From Bacillota bacterium (lineage in GTDB: Bacteria > Bacillota > Clostridia > Christensenellales > DTU072): a DNA stretch of 39,379 nt. The notes below the pieces were generated by a model. It was not told the origin of the DNA and did not search any database. It saw only the letters and a list, made by a program, of their open reading frames with translations. The position numbers and the translations under genes are program-made. The stretch lies in the NCBI GenBank assembly GCA_009781445.1, contig WQYD01000009.1, forward strand, positions 1-39,379, written 5' to 3'. The first letter of the stretch is position 1; the number at the start of each line of letters is the position of its first letter. Shown here in pieces: positions 25,854 through 33,433 of this stretch.

Positions 25854-27497
25854 ATGAATTTGCTAAGTAGATTTTTAAATAGAACAGATTTTGATAGCTA
25901 TGAGGACTTTTCAAAAAATGTGTGCATTAAAGATACGCCCGATTTTAACTTTGCTTATGATGTGGTTGACGAATACGCACGCCTCACCCCCGATAAACGC
26001 GCCGTGGTTTGGTGCAGTAACAAAGGGGAAGAAAAAACCTTAACATTCAAAGAACTTTCCCGCCTTTCAAATAAGACGGCGAATATGTTTTTAAGAATGG
26101 GCTTGAAGAAAGGTGACTTTATAATGACAATGCTTAACAGGCGGTATGAATATTATATCGTTGCCGTTGCGCTGTGCAAAATCGGGGTAACGCTTATCCC
26201 TGCCACCTGCCTTTTAACGGTTAAGGATATTGAGTACCGCTGTGAGAGTGCAAATGTTAAAGCGATTATCAGCATAAACGAACGCGAAGTTACCGAAAAT
26301 ATTTTGCTTGCGCAAAAAGATCTTCCCGATTTAAAAATTTTGCTTAATGTGGAAGACTGCAAAGGTTTTTCAAATTTCCATAAAGAGATTGAAAAGGAAT
26401 CCGAAGTCTTAAAAACGGAACGCCCTGAGGTAAACGGAATTATGTTAACTTATTTTACCTCAGGCACCACGGGCAACCCAAAAATGGTTACGCATAATTA
26501 TAAATATCCGTTAGGGCATATCATGACTGCGTACTTTTGGCAAGCCGTGCAAGATGACGGACTTCATTTCACAATGGCGGAAACAGGTTGGGCAAAATTT
26601 AGCTGGGGAAAAATTTACGGGCAATGGATTGCAGGTTCTGCGGTTTTTTGCTATGAATATTTCGGGCGGTTCACCCCCACCGATGTTTTGCCCCTTCTTG
26701 CAAAATATAAAATTACCTCATTTTGCGCACCGCCCACAATTTACAGATTTTTGATTAGGGAAGATTTATCAAAATATGATTTCTCTAACCTAAAAAGTTG
26801 CACCACCGCGGGCGAACCTTTGAATGCGGAAGTGTTTAACCAATTTTACGAACACACGGGGCTAATTATCCGCGAGGGTTTTGGGCAAACCGAATCTGCC
26901 GTTATGCTTGCCACATTCCGCTATTGCACCCCAATCCCCGGAAGCCTTGGCTTTGCCTGCCCCATTTACGATATTATTCTGCAAGGGGTAGACGGCGAAG
27001 AAGTTTTGAAGGACGAGAAGTTTGGCGAAGTGGTAATTAAGGTAAGAGAAAACCAATTCGGGCTTTTAACAGGATATTATAAAAACCCCGAACTAACCGA
27101 AGAAATGATGGGGGACGGCTTTTACCACACAGGCGACTTAGCGTACAGGAAAGACGGATATTATTATTTCGTGGGAAGAAAGGACGATATTATTAAATCC
27201 TCAGGCTACCGCATAGGGCCTTTTGAAGTTGAAAGTGCCTTGCAAGAACACCCTTCCGTCCTTGAATGCGCCATAACAGGCGTGCCTGACGAACTTAGGG
27301 GGCAAATCGTTAAAGCGTCCATAATCCTTAATAAAGGATTTTCACCAAGCGAAGAACTTATTAAGGAACTTCAAGAACATGTGAAGAGAACCACCGCACC
27401 TTATAAATATCCGCGCATAATTGAGTTTGTGGAAACATTGCCAAAAACAATAAGTGGCAAAATTAAGCGGAAGGATATAAGGAATGACGGCAAGTAA
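25854..27497 (+). CDS. AMP-forming acyl-CoA synthetase (ANL superfamily, medium-chain/acetyl-type)
   Basis: 547 aa. Activates a carboxylic acid to acyl-AMP and then acyl-CoA. Signature motifs: P-loop-like MLTYFTSGTTGNPKMVTHN, the GQTE motif in REGFGQTESAV, YHTGDLAYRKDGYYYFVGRKD with the ribose-binding Asp, the hinge DIIKSSGYRIGPFEVES, and the C-terminal Lys motif KTISGKIKRKDIR. The overall look (FNFAYDVVDEYA at the N-terminus) resembles medium-chain acyl-CoA ligases and acetyl-CoA synthetase-like enzymes; the exact acid cannot be told from sequence. It is divergent from the uvr operon, with a probable leaderless start, and is followed after 79 nt by rtcB. Confidence 0.9.
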   Translation: MNLLSRFLNRTDFDSYEDFSKNVCIKDTPDFNFAYDVVDEYARLTPDKRAVVWCSNKGEEKTLTFKELSRLSNKTANMFLRMGLKKGDFIMTMLNRRYEYYIVAVALCKIGVTLIPATCLLTVKDIEYRCESANVKAIISINEREVTENILLAQKDLPDLKILLNVEDCKGFSNFHKEIEKESEVLKTERPEVNGIMLTYFTSGTTGNPKMVTHNYKYPLGHIMTAYFWQAVQDDGLHFTMAETGWAKFSWGKIYGQWIAGSAVFCYEYFGRFTPTDVLPLLAKYKITSFCAPPTIYRFLIREDLSKYDFSNLKSCTTAGEPLNAEVFNQFYEHTGLIIREGFGQTESAVMLATFRYCTPIPGSLGFACPIYDIILQGVDGEEVLKDEKFGEVVIKVRENQFGLLTGYYKNPELTEEMMGDGFYHTGDLAYRKDGYYYFVGRKDDIIKSSGYRIGPFEVESALQEHPSVLECAITGVPDELRGQIVKASIILNKGFSPSEELIKELQEHVKRTTAPYKYPRIIEFVETLPKTISGKIKRKDIRNDGK

Positions 27498-27512
27498 GTT
27501 TCATTAAGGATT

Positions 27513-27568
27513 AGAGTATTGTATATCAATCCGCAATTCTGCATTCTGAATTCATAATTCTGAATTAT
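27513..27568. repeat. Heptanucleotide repeat array before rtcB
   Basis: Heptads on the plus strand: AGAGTAT, TGTATAT, CAATCCG, CAATTCT, GCATTCT, GAATTCA, TAATTCT, GAATTAT. In reverse complement it contains CAGAATGCAGAATTGCGGAT, which also occurs with one change at 34987-35006 and in part at 22836-22866. The rtcB start follows 8 nt later without a Shine-Dalgarno. Confidence 0.7.
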
Positions 27569-27576
27569 TTTTAACA

Positions 27577-28686
27577 ATGGAATTAAAAACAAAGTACGGC
27601 GACATTAAGATTTTCACAGACAGCGTGGAAGAAGAAGCCATAGCGCAAATTCTTGAGCTTGGCAATTCTGTGCTTGCGGAAAATGCGAATATCCGAATAA
27701 TGCCCGATGTGCATAGCGGTAAAGGTTGCGTGATTGGCACAACTATGCTGATTAAGGATAAAGTTTGCCCCAATCTTGTGGGGGTGGATATCGGTTGCGG
27801 TGTTGATTTGGTTAAAACAAGTGTTGATTTTAGCGTGAGGCTAAAAGAACTTGATAGGATTATCAGGGAATTTATTCCGTTCGGAAAAGAGAGGCACGCT
27901 AAGGTTAGAACATTCAGGGATTTTGCAAAGCTGAAATGTTGGGATAAAATGGATAGCAAAACCAAGGAAACCGCCTTTAGAAGTTTGGGTACGCTTGGTG
28001 GCGGAAACCATTTTATTGAAGCGTATAATGACGGGTTTTTGGCAGTACACAGCGGTAGCAGAAATTTGGGTTATAGGGTAGCCAGCCACTATCAGGCACT
28101 GGCAGACGCCGAGGCAAGAAAAGGCTTAGTGGAAGATAAAACACCTGCGGGGCTAAGATATTTGCAAGGGGAACTTATGCAGGATTACCTTCACGATATG
28201 AAGATAATGCAAGAGTTCGCCGTGGAAAATAGGAAGGCAATGCTTGAGATTATTGTTAAGGAAATGGGGGGCAGAATTGAAAGCCGAATCTCGTCTACAC
28301 ATAACTATATAGATATGCAAAAGGCAAAACAAATCATTTTGCGCAAAGGGGCAATATCTGCAAGAGAGGGCGAAAATTTGGTTATTCCGCTTAACATGAG
28401 AGACGGCTTGCTTGTGTGCATAGGCAAGGGAAATGCGGATTGGAATTATTCCGCACCCCACGGCGCAGGCAGGCTTTACTCACGCACGGAAGCCAAGAAA
28501 ATTTTTAAAGTAGACGCTTATGAAAAATCTATGAAGGGCATTTTCTCAACCTGCATTAACAAAGATACTTTGGACGAAGCCCCATTTGCCTACAAGGATT
28601 ATAAGGATATTGTGGCAAGGATTGAACCCACCGTAAAGATTCTTAATAGACTTATACCAATATATAATTTCAAAGCAAGCGAATAA
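27577..28686 (+). CDS. rtcB: RtcB-type RNA-splicing ligase
   Basis: 369 aa, at the short end for RtcB. Joins 2',3'-cyclic phosphate (or 3'-phosphate) and 5'-OH RNA ends using GTP and Mn2+. Metal and guanylate motifs seen: IMPDVHSGKGCVIG, NLVGVDIGCGVD (metal-binding Asp and Cys), LGGGNHFIEA, HSGSRNLG, HNYID, and SAPHGAGR, whose His is the guanylylated residue in characterised RtcB. No archease or prfH is adjacent, so the substrate (tRNA, rRNA or damaged mRNA) is open. A bidirectional terminator follows the stop codon immediately. The initiating ATG lacks a clear SD. Confidence 0.93.
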   Translation: MELKTKYGDIKIFTDSVEEEAIAQILELGNSVLAENANIRIMPDVHSGKGCVIGTTMLIKDKVCPNLVGVDIGCGVDLVKTSVDFSVRLKELDRIIREFIPFGKERHAKVRTFRDFAKLKCWDKMDSKTKETAFRSLGTLGGGNHFIEAYNDGFLAVHSGSRNLGYRVASHYQALADAEARKGLVEDKTPAGLRYLQGELMQDYLHDMKIMQEFAVENRKAMLEIIVKEMGGRIESRISSTHNYIDMQKAKQIILRKGAISAREGENLVIPLNMRDGLLVCIGKGNADWNYSAPHGAGRLYSRTEAKKIFKVDAYEKSMKGIFSTCINKDTLDEAPFAYKDYKDIVARIEPTVKILNRLIPIYNFKASE

Positions 28687-28716
28687 AAAATGCCACCTTG
28701 GGTGGCAATTTTTTAT
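28685..28716. terminator. Bidirectional terminator between rtcB and DUF4363 gene
   Basis: AAAAAATGCCACC, loop TTG, GGTGGCAATTTTTT. A 7-bp GC-rich stem (28691-28697 with 28701-28707) has an A-run on the left and a T-run on the right, so it serves rtcB (+) and the convergent gene (-). Confidence 0.88.
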
Positions 28717-28720
28717 TCAT

Positions 28721-29098
28721 TTAAACTATATTTCCAAACCGAATATTAAACATTTCTGCTATTGCGGAAACTGTAAATTTAAGGCGAAGAATTTGCCCTG
28801 TGGCGGACTCTGTGTCCTCTGCTACCACTGTTCCCATTAGTTCGCCGAATGTCATTTCAATTTCGTTTAGCTGAAGGTGGGGCAAAAAGTTTTCAAATGA
28901 AGCGTGCTTTTTTTGCCACCAATCATGCAGTTCTTTCACCTGTTCAGGCTTAAGAGGTTCTTCCGCGTGCGCCTTTTCAAGGGCGTCAATTTTCCTTTCA
29001 AATTCGCTAAAGGTTTTTTCCATATACACCTCTTGCCAAATTCCACCGCCTATGATTATTGCTGAAATTATTATCACAAGAATTAGTTTGCGTGCCAT
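28721..29098 (-). CDS. DUF4363 family membrane-associated protein
   Basis: 125 aa. One N-terminal hydrophobic segment (LILVIIISAIIIGGGIW) is followed by an extracytoplasmic helical domain with the pattern WWQKKHASFENFLPHLQLNEIE typical of DUF4363. Function unknown; it usually accompanies a DUF421 gene in Clostridia, as here. A strong GGAGG (29109-29105) sits inside the end of the DUF421 frame, and the ATG follows the DUF421 stop by one base, so the two are one operon. Confidence 0.8.
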   Translation of the reverse strand: MARKLILVIIISAIIIGGGIWQEVYMEKTFSEFERKIDALEKAHAEEPLKPEQVKELHDWWQKKHASFENFLPHLQLNEIEMTFGELMGTVVAEDTESATGQILRLKFTVSAIAEMFNIRFGNIV

Positions 29099-29099
29099 G

Positions 29100-29798
29100 T
29101 TATGCCTCCGCCCCGATAGCTTCCGCGCTTTCTTTTTGCGCGCCTAAAACCTCAGTAAAATACTTCGCGCCTTTGGGCTGAACAAACACTTTATCTGATT
29201 CCGTGGTTAAAAGAACAATGTCTTTTAACCTGAGATTTTTGGTGCGCAAATAGCTTTCAATATCCTCGCGTGAAGTGTTGCTTATGCCCATATTTGCGCC
29301 GATAAATTTGCCCTCAACAATGAGTGAGAGGGGAATGGATTTTGGTTCTTCCGCTTCCGTATTCGGCAGTATAGAAATCTTTCCGTTTGTTTCAATAATG
29401 GCGTAACTCACCTGTTCCACACTAAAGTATTCTGCGTTTCTTATGCTTTCCATAAGATCGTTTACATTCATGTTAAGTTTTCTTAAACTCTCGGAATCAA
29501 TGCCGTTTTCGTTGATTACGATAACGGGTTTACCGTTCATAAACTTTCTGAAAAATATGCTTTTTGAACTTAACGCAGTAAGCAAGAAATGCACGCAGAA
29601 GATAACGAGTACGGGGATAATCCCATAAAGAATAGGGGTGGAAATGTCCTGCATTGGTGTGCAGGCAAGTTCTGCCACGGCAAGCGTAATCACAAATTCA
29701 AAGGGTTGCAATTCGCCGATTTGCCGTTTGCCCATAAGCCTTAGCCCAAGAAGCAAAAACAAAAATATGATAAAAGTTCTAATGATTACAACAAGCAC
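29100..29798 (-). CDS. DUF421 (YetF-like) membrane protein
   Basis: 232 aa. About three N-terminal membrane segments (IIRTFIIFLFLLLGLRLMG, FVITLAVAELA, ILYGIIPVLVIFCVHFLLTAL) with the family signature GKRQIGELQPFEFV. A cytoplasmic domain follows with GKPVIVINENGIDSESLRKLN and NAEYFSVEQVSYAIIETNG. DUF421 proteins include B. subtilis YetF; their biochemical role is unsettled. The GTG start is the only candidate giving the expected short N-terminus. It lies 6 nt after a TATACT -10 and has no SD, so translation is probably leaderless. Divergent from folC. Confidence 0.88.
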   Translation of the reverse strand: MLVVIIRTFIIFLFLLLGLRLMGKRQIGELQPFEFVITLAVAELACTPMQDISTPILYGIIPVLVIFCVHFLLTALSSKSIFFRKFMNGKPVIVINENGIDSESLRKLNMNVNDLMESIRNAEYFSVEQVSYAIIETNGKISILPNTEAEEPKSIPLSLIVEGKFIGANMGISNTSREDIESYLRTKNLRLKDIVLLTTESDKVFVQPKGAKYFTEVLGAQKESAEAIGAEA

Positions 29799-29804
29799 GA
29801 AGAT

Positions 29805-29834
29805 AGTATAAGTACATTAAAAAATTTTATTCAA
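29805..29834 (-). promoter_or_regulatory. Promoter of the DUF421-DUF4363 pair, leaderless geometry
   Basis: On the minus strand TTGAAT (29834-29829), 18-bp spacer, TATACT (29810-29805). The GTG start codon at 29798 lies exactly where transcription should begin, and no SD is present. Confidence 0.5.
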
Positions 29835-29840
29835 ACGCTG

Positions 29841-29878
29841 AAAAACATATGTAATTTGCATAAAAACATATGAAATTT
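29841..29878. repeat. Two 17-bp CATATG repeats spaced 21 bp, possible operator
   Basis: AAAAACATATGTAATTT at 29841-29857 and AAAAACATATGAAATTT at 29862-29878 differ by one base. Their 21-bp period equals two helical turns. They begin 6 bp upstream of the DUF421 -35. The rest of the divergent gap (to 29968) holds a GC-rich stretch with runs of GCGC but no clear fold. Confidence 0.5.
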
Positions 29879-29968
29879 AAAGATAAATAAAGGAAGCGCG
29901 TGCAGGAATATATAAGGCAATGCGCACGCAACGGCGCGCACACTTAACTTAAATTGCGCGCGCGGTGC

Positions 29969-29997
29969 TTGACAAATTTACTAAAGTCTGCTAATAT
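29969..29997 (+). promoter_or_regulatory. Strong promoter of the folate operon, leaderless geometry
   Basis: Consensus TTGACA (29969-29974), 17-bp spacer, TAATAT (29992-29997). The folC ATG at 30004 lies 6 nt after the -10, the usual transcription start position. An in-frame stop (TAA at 29992) excludes any upstream start. Confidence 0.75.
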
Positions 29998-30003
29998 CTA
30001 CAT

Positions 30004-31221
30004 ATGTACTTAAATGAGTTTACAGCGGAAATAATCAGGCTTGGGCTTAAGCGGATAAGGAAACTTTTAGCACTTCTCGGCAACCCCGAAGAGTGCCTAA
30101 AAATTATTCATGTGGCAGGCACAAACGGCAAAGGTTCAACCTGTGCTTATATATCCGAAATCCTAAAAGAGGCAGGATTTAAGATTGGGATTTATACCTC
30201 GCCTTACATATGCGAGGTTAATGAAAACATAGCAATTTCATATGAAAACGGGCGTAAAAACATATCAAACAGTGATTTAGATTCTGCGCTTGAGGAAATT
30301 AAACGCGTGCTTAAAAACCACAAAAATCTTGAATCTTCCCTCACAAGATTTGAGGTTTTAACCGCCACGGCACTTGTGTATTTTAAGCGCGAGGGGTGCG
30401 ATTTTGCAGTGCTTGAAACAGGCATGGGCGGTGAGTACGATTCCACAAATGCAGTTAAAAAACCTATGCTTTCAGTGATAACAAATATAGGTTTTGATCA
30501 TATGGAACACCTTGGAAAAACCATAAAAAGAATTGCTTCCGCAAAGGCAGGTATCATTAAAAAACGCGTGCCTGTGGTGCTTGCAAAGCAGGATTTTTGC
30601 GAGGCGGTTAAGGTGATAAATACATATGCAAAACGCAAGAAAACATATGTCTGTGAGGCAGATTCAGCATATGTCTTGGGTTATGAAATAGGCATGAAAG
30701 GGGCGCACCAAACCATAAATGCGAGTACGGCTTTCACGGCGATAAAGTGCTTGAGAGAACTTGGAATTATAGTTTCAAATGAGGCTGTGGCTAAGGGATT
30801 AAGAGAGGCAAAAATGCCTGCAAGGTTACAGCTTGTGAATGAAAAACCAAGAGTGTTTTTAGACGGCGCGCATAACTTAGCAGGCGTTACCGCGCTTAAG
30901 GAATTTTTAATTTCACTGCCAAATTTCACAAAAGCGGTGTTAGTGTTTGGAATATTGAAAGATAAGGATTATACTAATATGGCAAAGGTAATCGCGCCGA
31001 TTGCAGGTAAGGTATTCACTGTTACACCCAACAGCCCGCGCGCCTTAAGCGCATATGATTTGGCTAATGCTTTAACTGAAATAGGCATAAACGCATTACC
31101 TTGCGATACCACAAAGGAAGCACTGATAAGCGCGGAAAATGAGGCAGGGGGTAGCGGAACGGTGGCTGTGTTCGGTTCGTTTTATTTCTTAAGCGAAGCC
31201 ATGGAATACTACAAAGGATAA
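30004..31221 (+). CDS. folC: Folylpolyglutamate / dihydrofolate synthase
   Basis: 405 aa. Mur-ligase-fold enzyme that adds glutamate to dihydropteroate and/or reduced folates. Seen: KIIHVAGTNGKGSTCAYISE (P-loop) near residues 34-53, ENIAISYENG, FAVLETGMGGEYDSTNAV, ITNIGFDHMEHLGKTI with the carbamylated-Lys region GIIKKRVPVV, and C-terminal VFLDGAHNLAGVTAL. The N-terminus is slightly short, consistent with the leaderless start. First gene of folC-folE-folP-folB/K; the folE ATG is 2 nt after its stop. Confidence 0.95.
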   Translation: MYLNEFTAEIIRLGLKRIRKLLALLGNPEECLKIIHVAGTNGKGSTCAYISEILKEAGFKIGIYTSPYICEVNENIAISYENGRKNISNSDLDSALEEIKRVLKNHKNLESSLTRFEVLTATALVYFKREGCDFAVLETGMGGEYDSTNAVKKPMLSVITNIGFDHMEHLGKTIKRIASAKAGIIKKRVPVVLAKQDFCEAVKVINTYAKRKKTYVCEADSAYVLGYEIGMKGAHQTINASTAFTAIKCLRELGIIVSNEAVAKGLREAKMPARLQLVNEKPRVFLDGAHNLAGVTALKEFLISLPNFTKAVLVFGILKDKDYTNMAKVIAPIAGKVFTVTPNSPRALSAYDLANALTEIGINALPCDTTKEALISAENEAGGSGTVAVFGSFYFLSEAMEYYKG

Positions 31222-31223
31222 GT

Positions 31224-31790
31224 ATGAGTATTGACAAAAAAAGAATTGAAAAAGCGGTTAAAGAAATTTTGATTGCAATAGGTGAAAACCCCGAACGCGA
31301 GGGTTTAAAGGAAACGCCGTTAAGGGTTGCCGAAATGTATTCAGAGATTTTTAAGGGGCTTCATTTGCGTGCGGAAGACGAGATTAAAATCTTTGAGGAA
31401 GAATACTATGACGGCATGGTGGCAGTGAAGGACATTCCTCTTTATTCCGTTTGCGAACACCACCTTTTGCCATTTTTCGGCAAAGCCCATGTGGTGTATA
31501 TTCCTGAGGATAAAAAGATTTTGGGCATAAGCAAAATTGCAAGGCTTGCTGAAATCGCTTCACGGAAACCGCAACTGCAAGAACGCCTTACAAACGAAAT
31601 TGCAGATTTAATTGTTAGCTTAGCAGACGCAAAAGGCGCGCTTGTTTTGATTGAGGCAGAACACCTTTGCATGACTATGAGGGGCGTAAAAAAGCCCGGA
31701 AGCAAAACCGTTACAATCGCCACAAGGGGGCTTGTGAAAGATAATGAAACGGTTAAGAACGAAGCGTTAATGCTTATAGGAAATTTATGA
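31224..31790 (+). CDS. folE: GTP cyclohydrolase I
   Basis: 188 aa, the usual size of type I enzymes. Converts GTP to dihydroneopterin triphosphate, the first step of folate synthesis. Zinc site and active-site motifs: PLYSVCEHHLLPFFGKAHV (Cys, His), GISKIARLAEIASRKPQLQERLT, and HLCMTMRGVKKPGS with the second zinc Cys. The SD AAAGGA lies in the end of folC. The stop overlaps the folP start as ATGA. Confidence 0.97.
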   Translation: MSIDKKRIEKAVKEILIAIGENPEREGLKETPLRVAEMYSEIFKGLHLRAEDEIKIFEEEYYDGMVAVKDIPLYSVCEHHLLPFFGKAHVVYIPEDKKILGISKIARLAEIASRKPQLQERLTNEIADLIVSLADAKGALVLIEAEHLCMTMRGVKKPGSKTVTIATRGLVKDNETVKNEALMLIGNL

Positions 31791-32596
31791 TTATAGGAAA
31801 CAAAACATTTTCAAAAAACAAAACCCACATAATGGGAATTCTAAATGTAACCCCCGATTCTTTTTTTGACGGCGGAAAATATTTTTCGCTTGAATCGGCG
31901 GTTAAGCGCGCGCTTCAAATGGTTAAGGACGGCGCGGACATTATTGATATCGGCGGTGAATCCACACGCCCCGAACATGAACCAGTTTCTGCCCTTGAAG
32001 AAATTAGCAGGGTTGTTCCTGTTATTCAAGCATTAAAAAAAGTAACCGCCGTGCCAATAAGTATAGACACACACAAAGCGCAAACAGCTTACGAAGCATT
32101 GAGGGCGGGCGCGGTTATGGTTAACGATGTGTGGGGCTTTAGGCGTGATAATGACATTGCAAACATTGTGGCAAAAATGGGGGCGTCTTGTTGCCTCATG
32201 GCAAATTGCCCCTATCAAGATATAACCGCAAGTTTAAAGAAAAGCATTAAATCCGCCGAGTACGCAGGCGTTCCGAGAGATAAAATTATGCTTGACGCAG
32301 GTGTGGGCTTTAAGAAAACGCACGAGGAAAATTTATTAACGCTAAATAATTATGAGGAATATTTAGGGCTTGGGCTTCCTTTGCTTCTTGCTGTTTCAAG
32401 GAAGTCCGTAATCGGAAACACGCTTAACGCACCTAAAGGCGAAAGGCTTATGGGCAGTGTCGCGCTTACGGCTTTAGGAATCGCAAAGGGTTGCAATTTT
32501 ATTAGGGTTCACGATATTAAGGAAAACAGGCAAGTGGCGGATATGATAGACGCAGTTTTATCAGCGCACAATGCACAGCGCACAGCGCACAATTGA
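31787..32596 (+). CDS. folP: Dihydropteroate synthase (divergent)
   Basis: 269 aa. Joins p-aminobenzoate to hydroxymethyl-dihydropterin pyrophosphate. Clear motifs: MGILNVTPDSFFDGGKYF, DIIDIGGESTRPEHEPVS, ISIDTHKAQTAYEAL, MVNDVWGFRRD, VSRKSVIGNTL, FIRVHDI. Two positions depart from the family: the central MHN motif reads LMANC, and the following loop is short; DPGIGFGKT reads DAGVGFKKT. The last ten residues (AHNAQRTAHN) are encoded by a heptanucleotide DNA repeat, so they are probably not functional protein sequence. The start overlaps the folE stop, with AGGAAA nearby. Confidence 0.92.
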   Translation: MIIGNKTFSKNKTHIMGILNVTPDSFFDGGKYFSLESAVKRALQMVKDGADIIDIGGESTRPEHEPVSALEEISRVVPVIQALKKVTAVPISIDTHKAQTAYEALRAGAVMVNDVWGFRRDNDIANIVAKMGASCCLMANCPYQDITASLKKSIKSAEYAGVPRDKIMLDAGVGFKKTHEENLLTLNNYEEYLGLGLPLLLAVSRKSVIGNTLNAPKGERLMGSVALTALGIAKGCNFIRVHDIKENRQVADMIDAVLSAHNAQRTAHN

Positions 32597-32632
32597 TAGG
32601 TACGAGGTACGAAGTACAAAGTACGAATTATG
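32563..32632. repeat. Heptanucleotide repeat array spanning the folP 3' end and the folB/K start codon
   Basis: Ten heptads on the plus strand: AGCGCAC, AATGCAC, AGCGCAC, AGCGCAC, AATTGAT, AGGTACG, AGGTACG, AAGTACA, AAGTACG, AATTATG. The first five encode the end of FolP including its stop. The last heptad ends in the ATG of folB/K. Confidence 0.8.
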
Positions 32633-33433
32633 GATAATTATATTACCTTAAAGAATATTGAAATCTTCGCTTATCATGGCGTTCACGAAAGCGAAAAGAA
32701 AAACGGACAGCGGTTTTTGGTTACGGCAAAACTTTTTTTGAATACCGAAAAGGCAACTCAAAATGATTCTGTGAGTGATACGGAAAACTATTCGCTTATA
32801 TTAAAGGATATTAAGGAAGAATTTTTAAGAGAAAATTATAACCTTATTGAAACTGTGGCGGATAAACTTACATTGTTTTTGCTTGGCAAGTATAACAAAC
32901 TTACAAAAGCGGTTATCACGGTTAAAAAGCCTGATTTGCCTTACGCAATGGAATATGCAGGCGTAACGGCTACGCGTGAAAAAAGCACCGTGTATATCGG
33001 GCTTGGGGCAAACCTTGGCAATAAAGAGGAAAATATTAAAAATGCGCTAAAACTTATTGACTGCGCCACGGTTAGGATTGTTAAGGTTTCTTCTTTTTAT
33101 AACACAAAGCCCGAAGGGTTCTTAGAACAGCCCGATTTTTTAAATGCTTGCGCTAGAATTGAAACGATTCTTACCCCGAATGAACTTTTAAGGCTTTTTA
33201 AGGAAACGGAAATTAAACTCAAGCGCGAAAGAAGTTTTAAAAACGCACCAAGAACTATTGACATTGATATTTTGCTTTTTGGCAACCTTATAACGGAAAG
33301 CGGGGAATTAACAATTCCCCACCCCCGAATGCACCAAAGAAAATTTGTGCTTGAACCGCTTAACGAGATTGCGCCATTTGCTTATCACCCAATACTCGCG
33401 GAACGCGTTTGCCACCTTTTTGAAGAAATTTAA
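32630..33433 (+). CDS. folBK: Fused dihydroneopterin aldolase (FolB) and HPPK (FolK)
   Basis: 267 aa. Residues 1-~118 are FolB: LKNIEIFAYHGVHESEKKNGQRF at the active-site Glu loop, and ITVKKPDLPYAMEYAGV with the catalytic Lys. Residues ~120-267 are FolK: VYIGLGANLGNKEENI, NTKPEGFLEQPDFLNACARI, and APRTIDIDILLFG with the Mg2+/ATP-binding Asp pair, then IPHPRMHQRKFVLEPLNEIAP. The fusion does two consecutive pterin steps feeding FolP. The only good start (ATG 32630) lacks a Shine-Dalgarno and sits in a heptad repeat array. The last 74 bp overlap spoVB on the opposite strand. Confidence 0.95.
   Translation: MDNYITLKNIEIFAYHGVHESEKKNGQRFLVTAKLFLNTEKATQNDSVSDTENYSLILKDIKEEFLRENYNLIETVADKLTLFLLGKYNKLTKAVITVKKPDLPYAMEYAGVTATREKSTVYIGLGANLGNKEENIKNALKLIDCATVRIVKVSSFYNTKPEGFLEQPDFLNACARIETILTPNELLRLFKETEIKLKRERSFKNAPRTIDIDILLFGNLITESGELTIPHPRMHQRKFVLEPLNEIAPFAYHPILAERVCHLFEEI

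Noticed and set aside
29799-30003. Folate (THF) riboswitch upstream of folC
   Set aside because: The predicted transcript begins at the folC start codon, leaving no leader for an aptamer, and no matching conserved core was seen.
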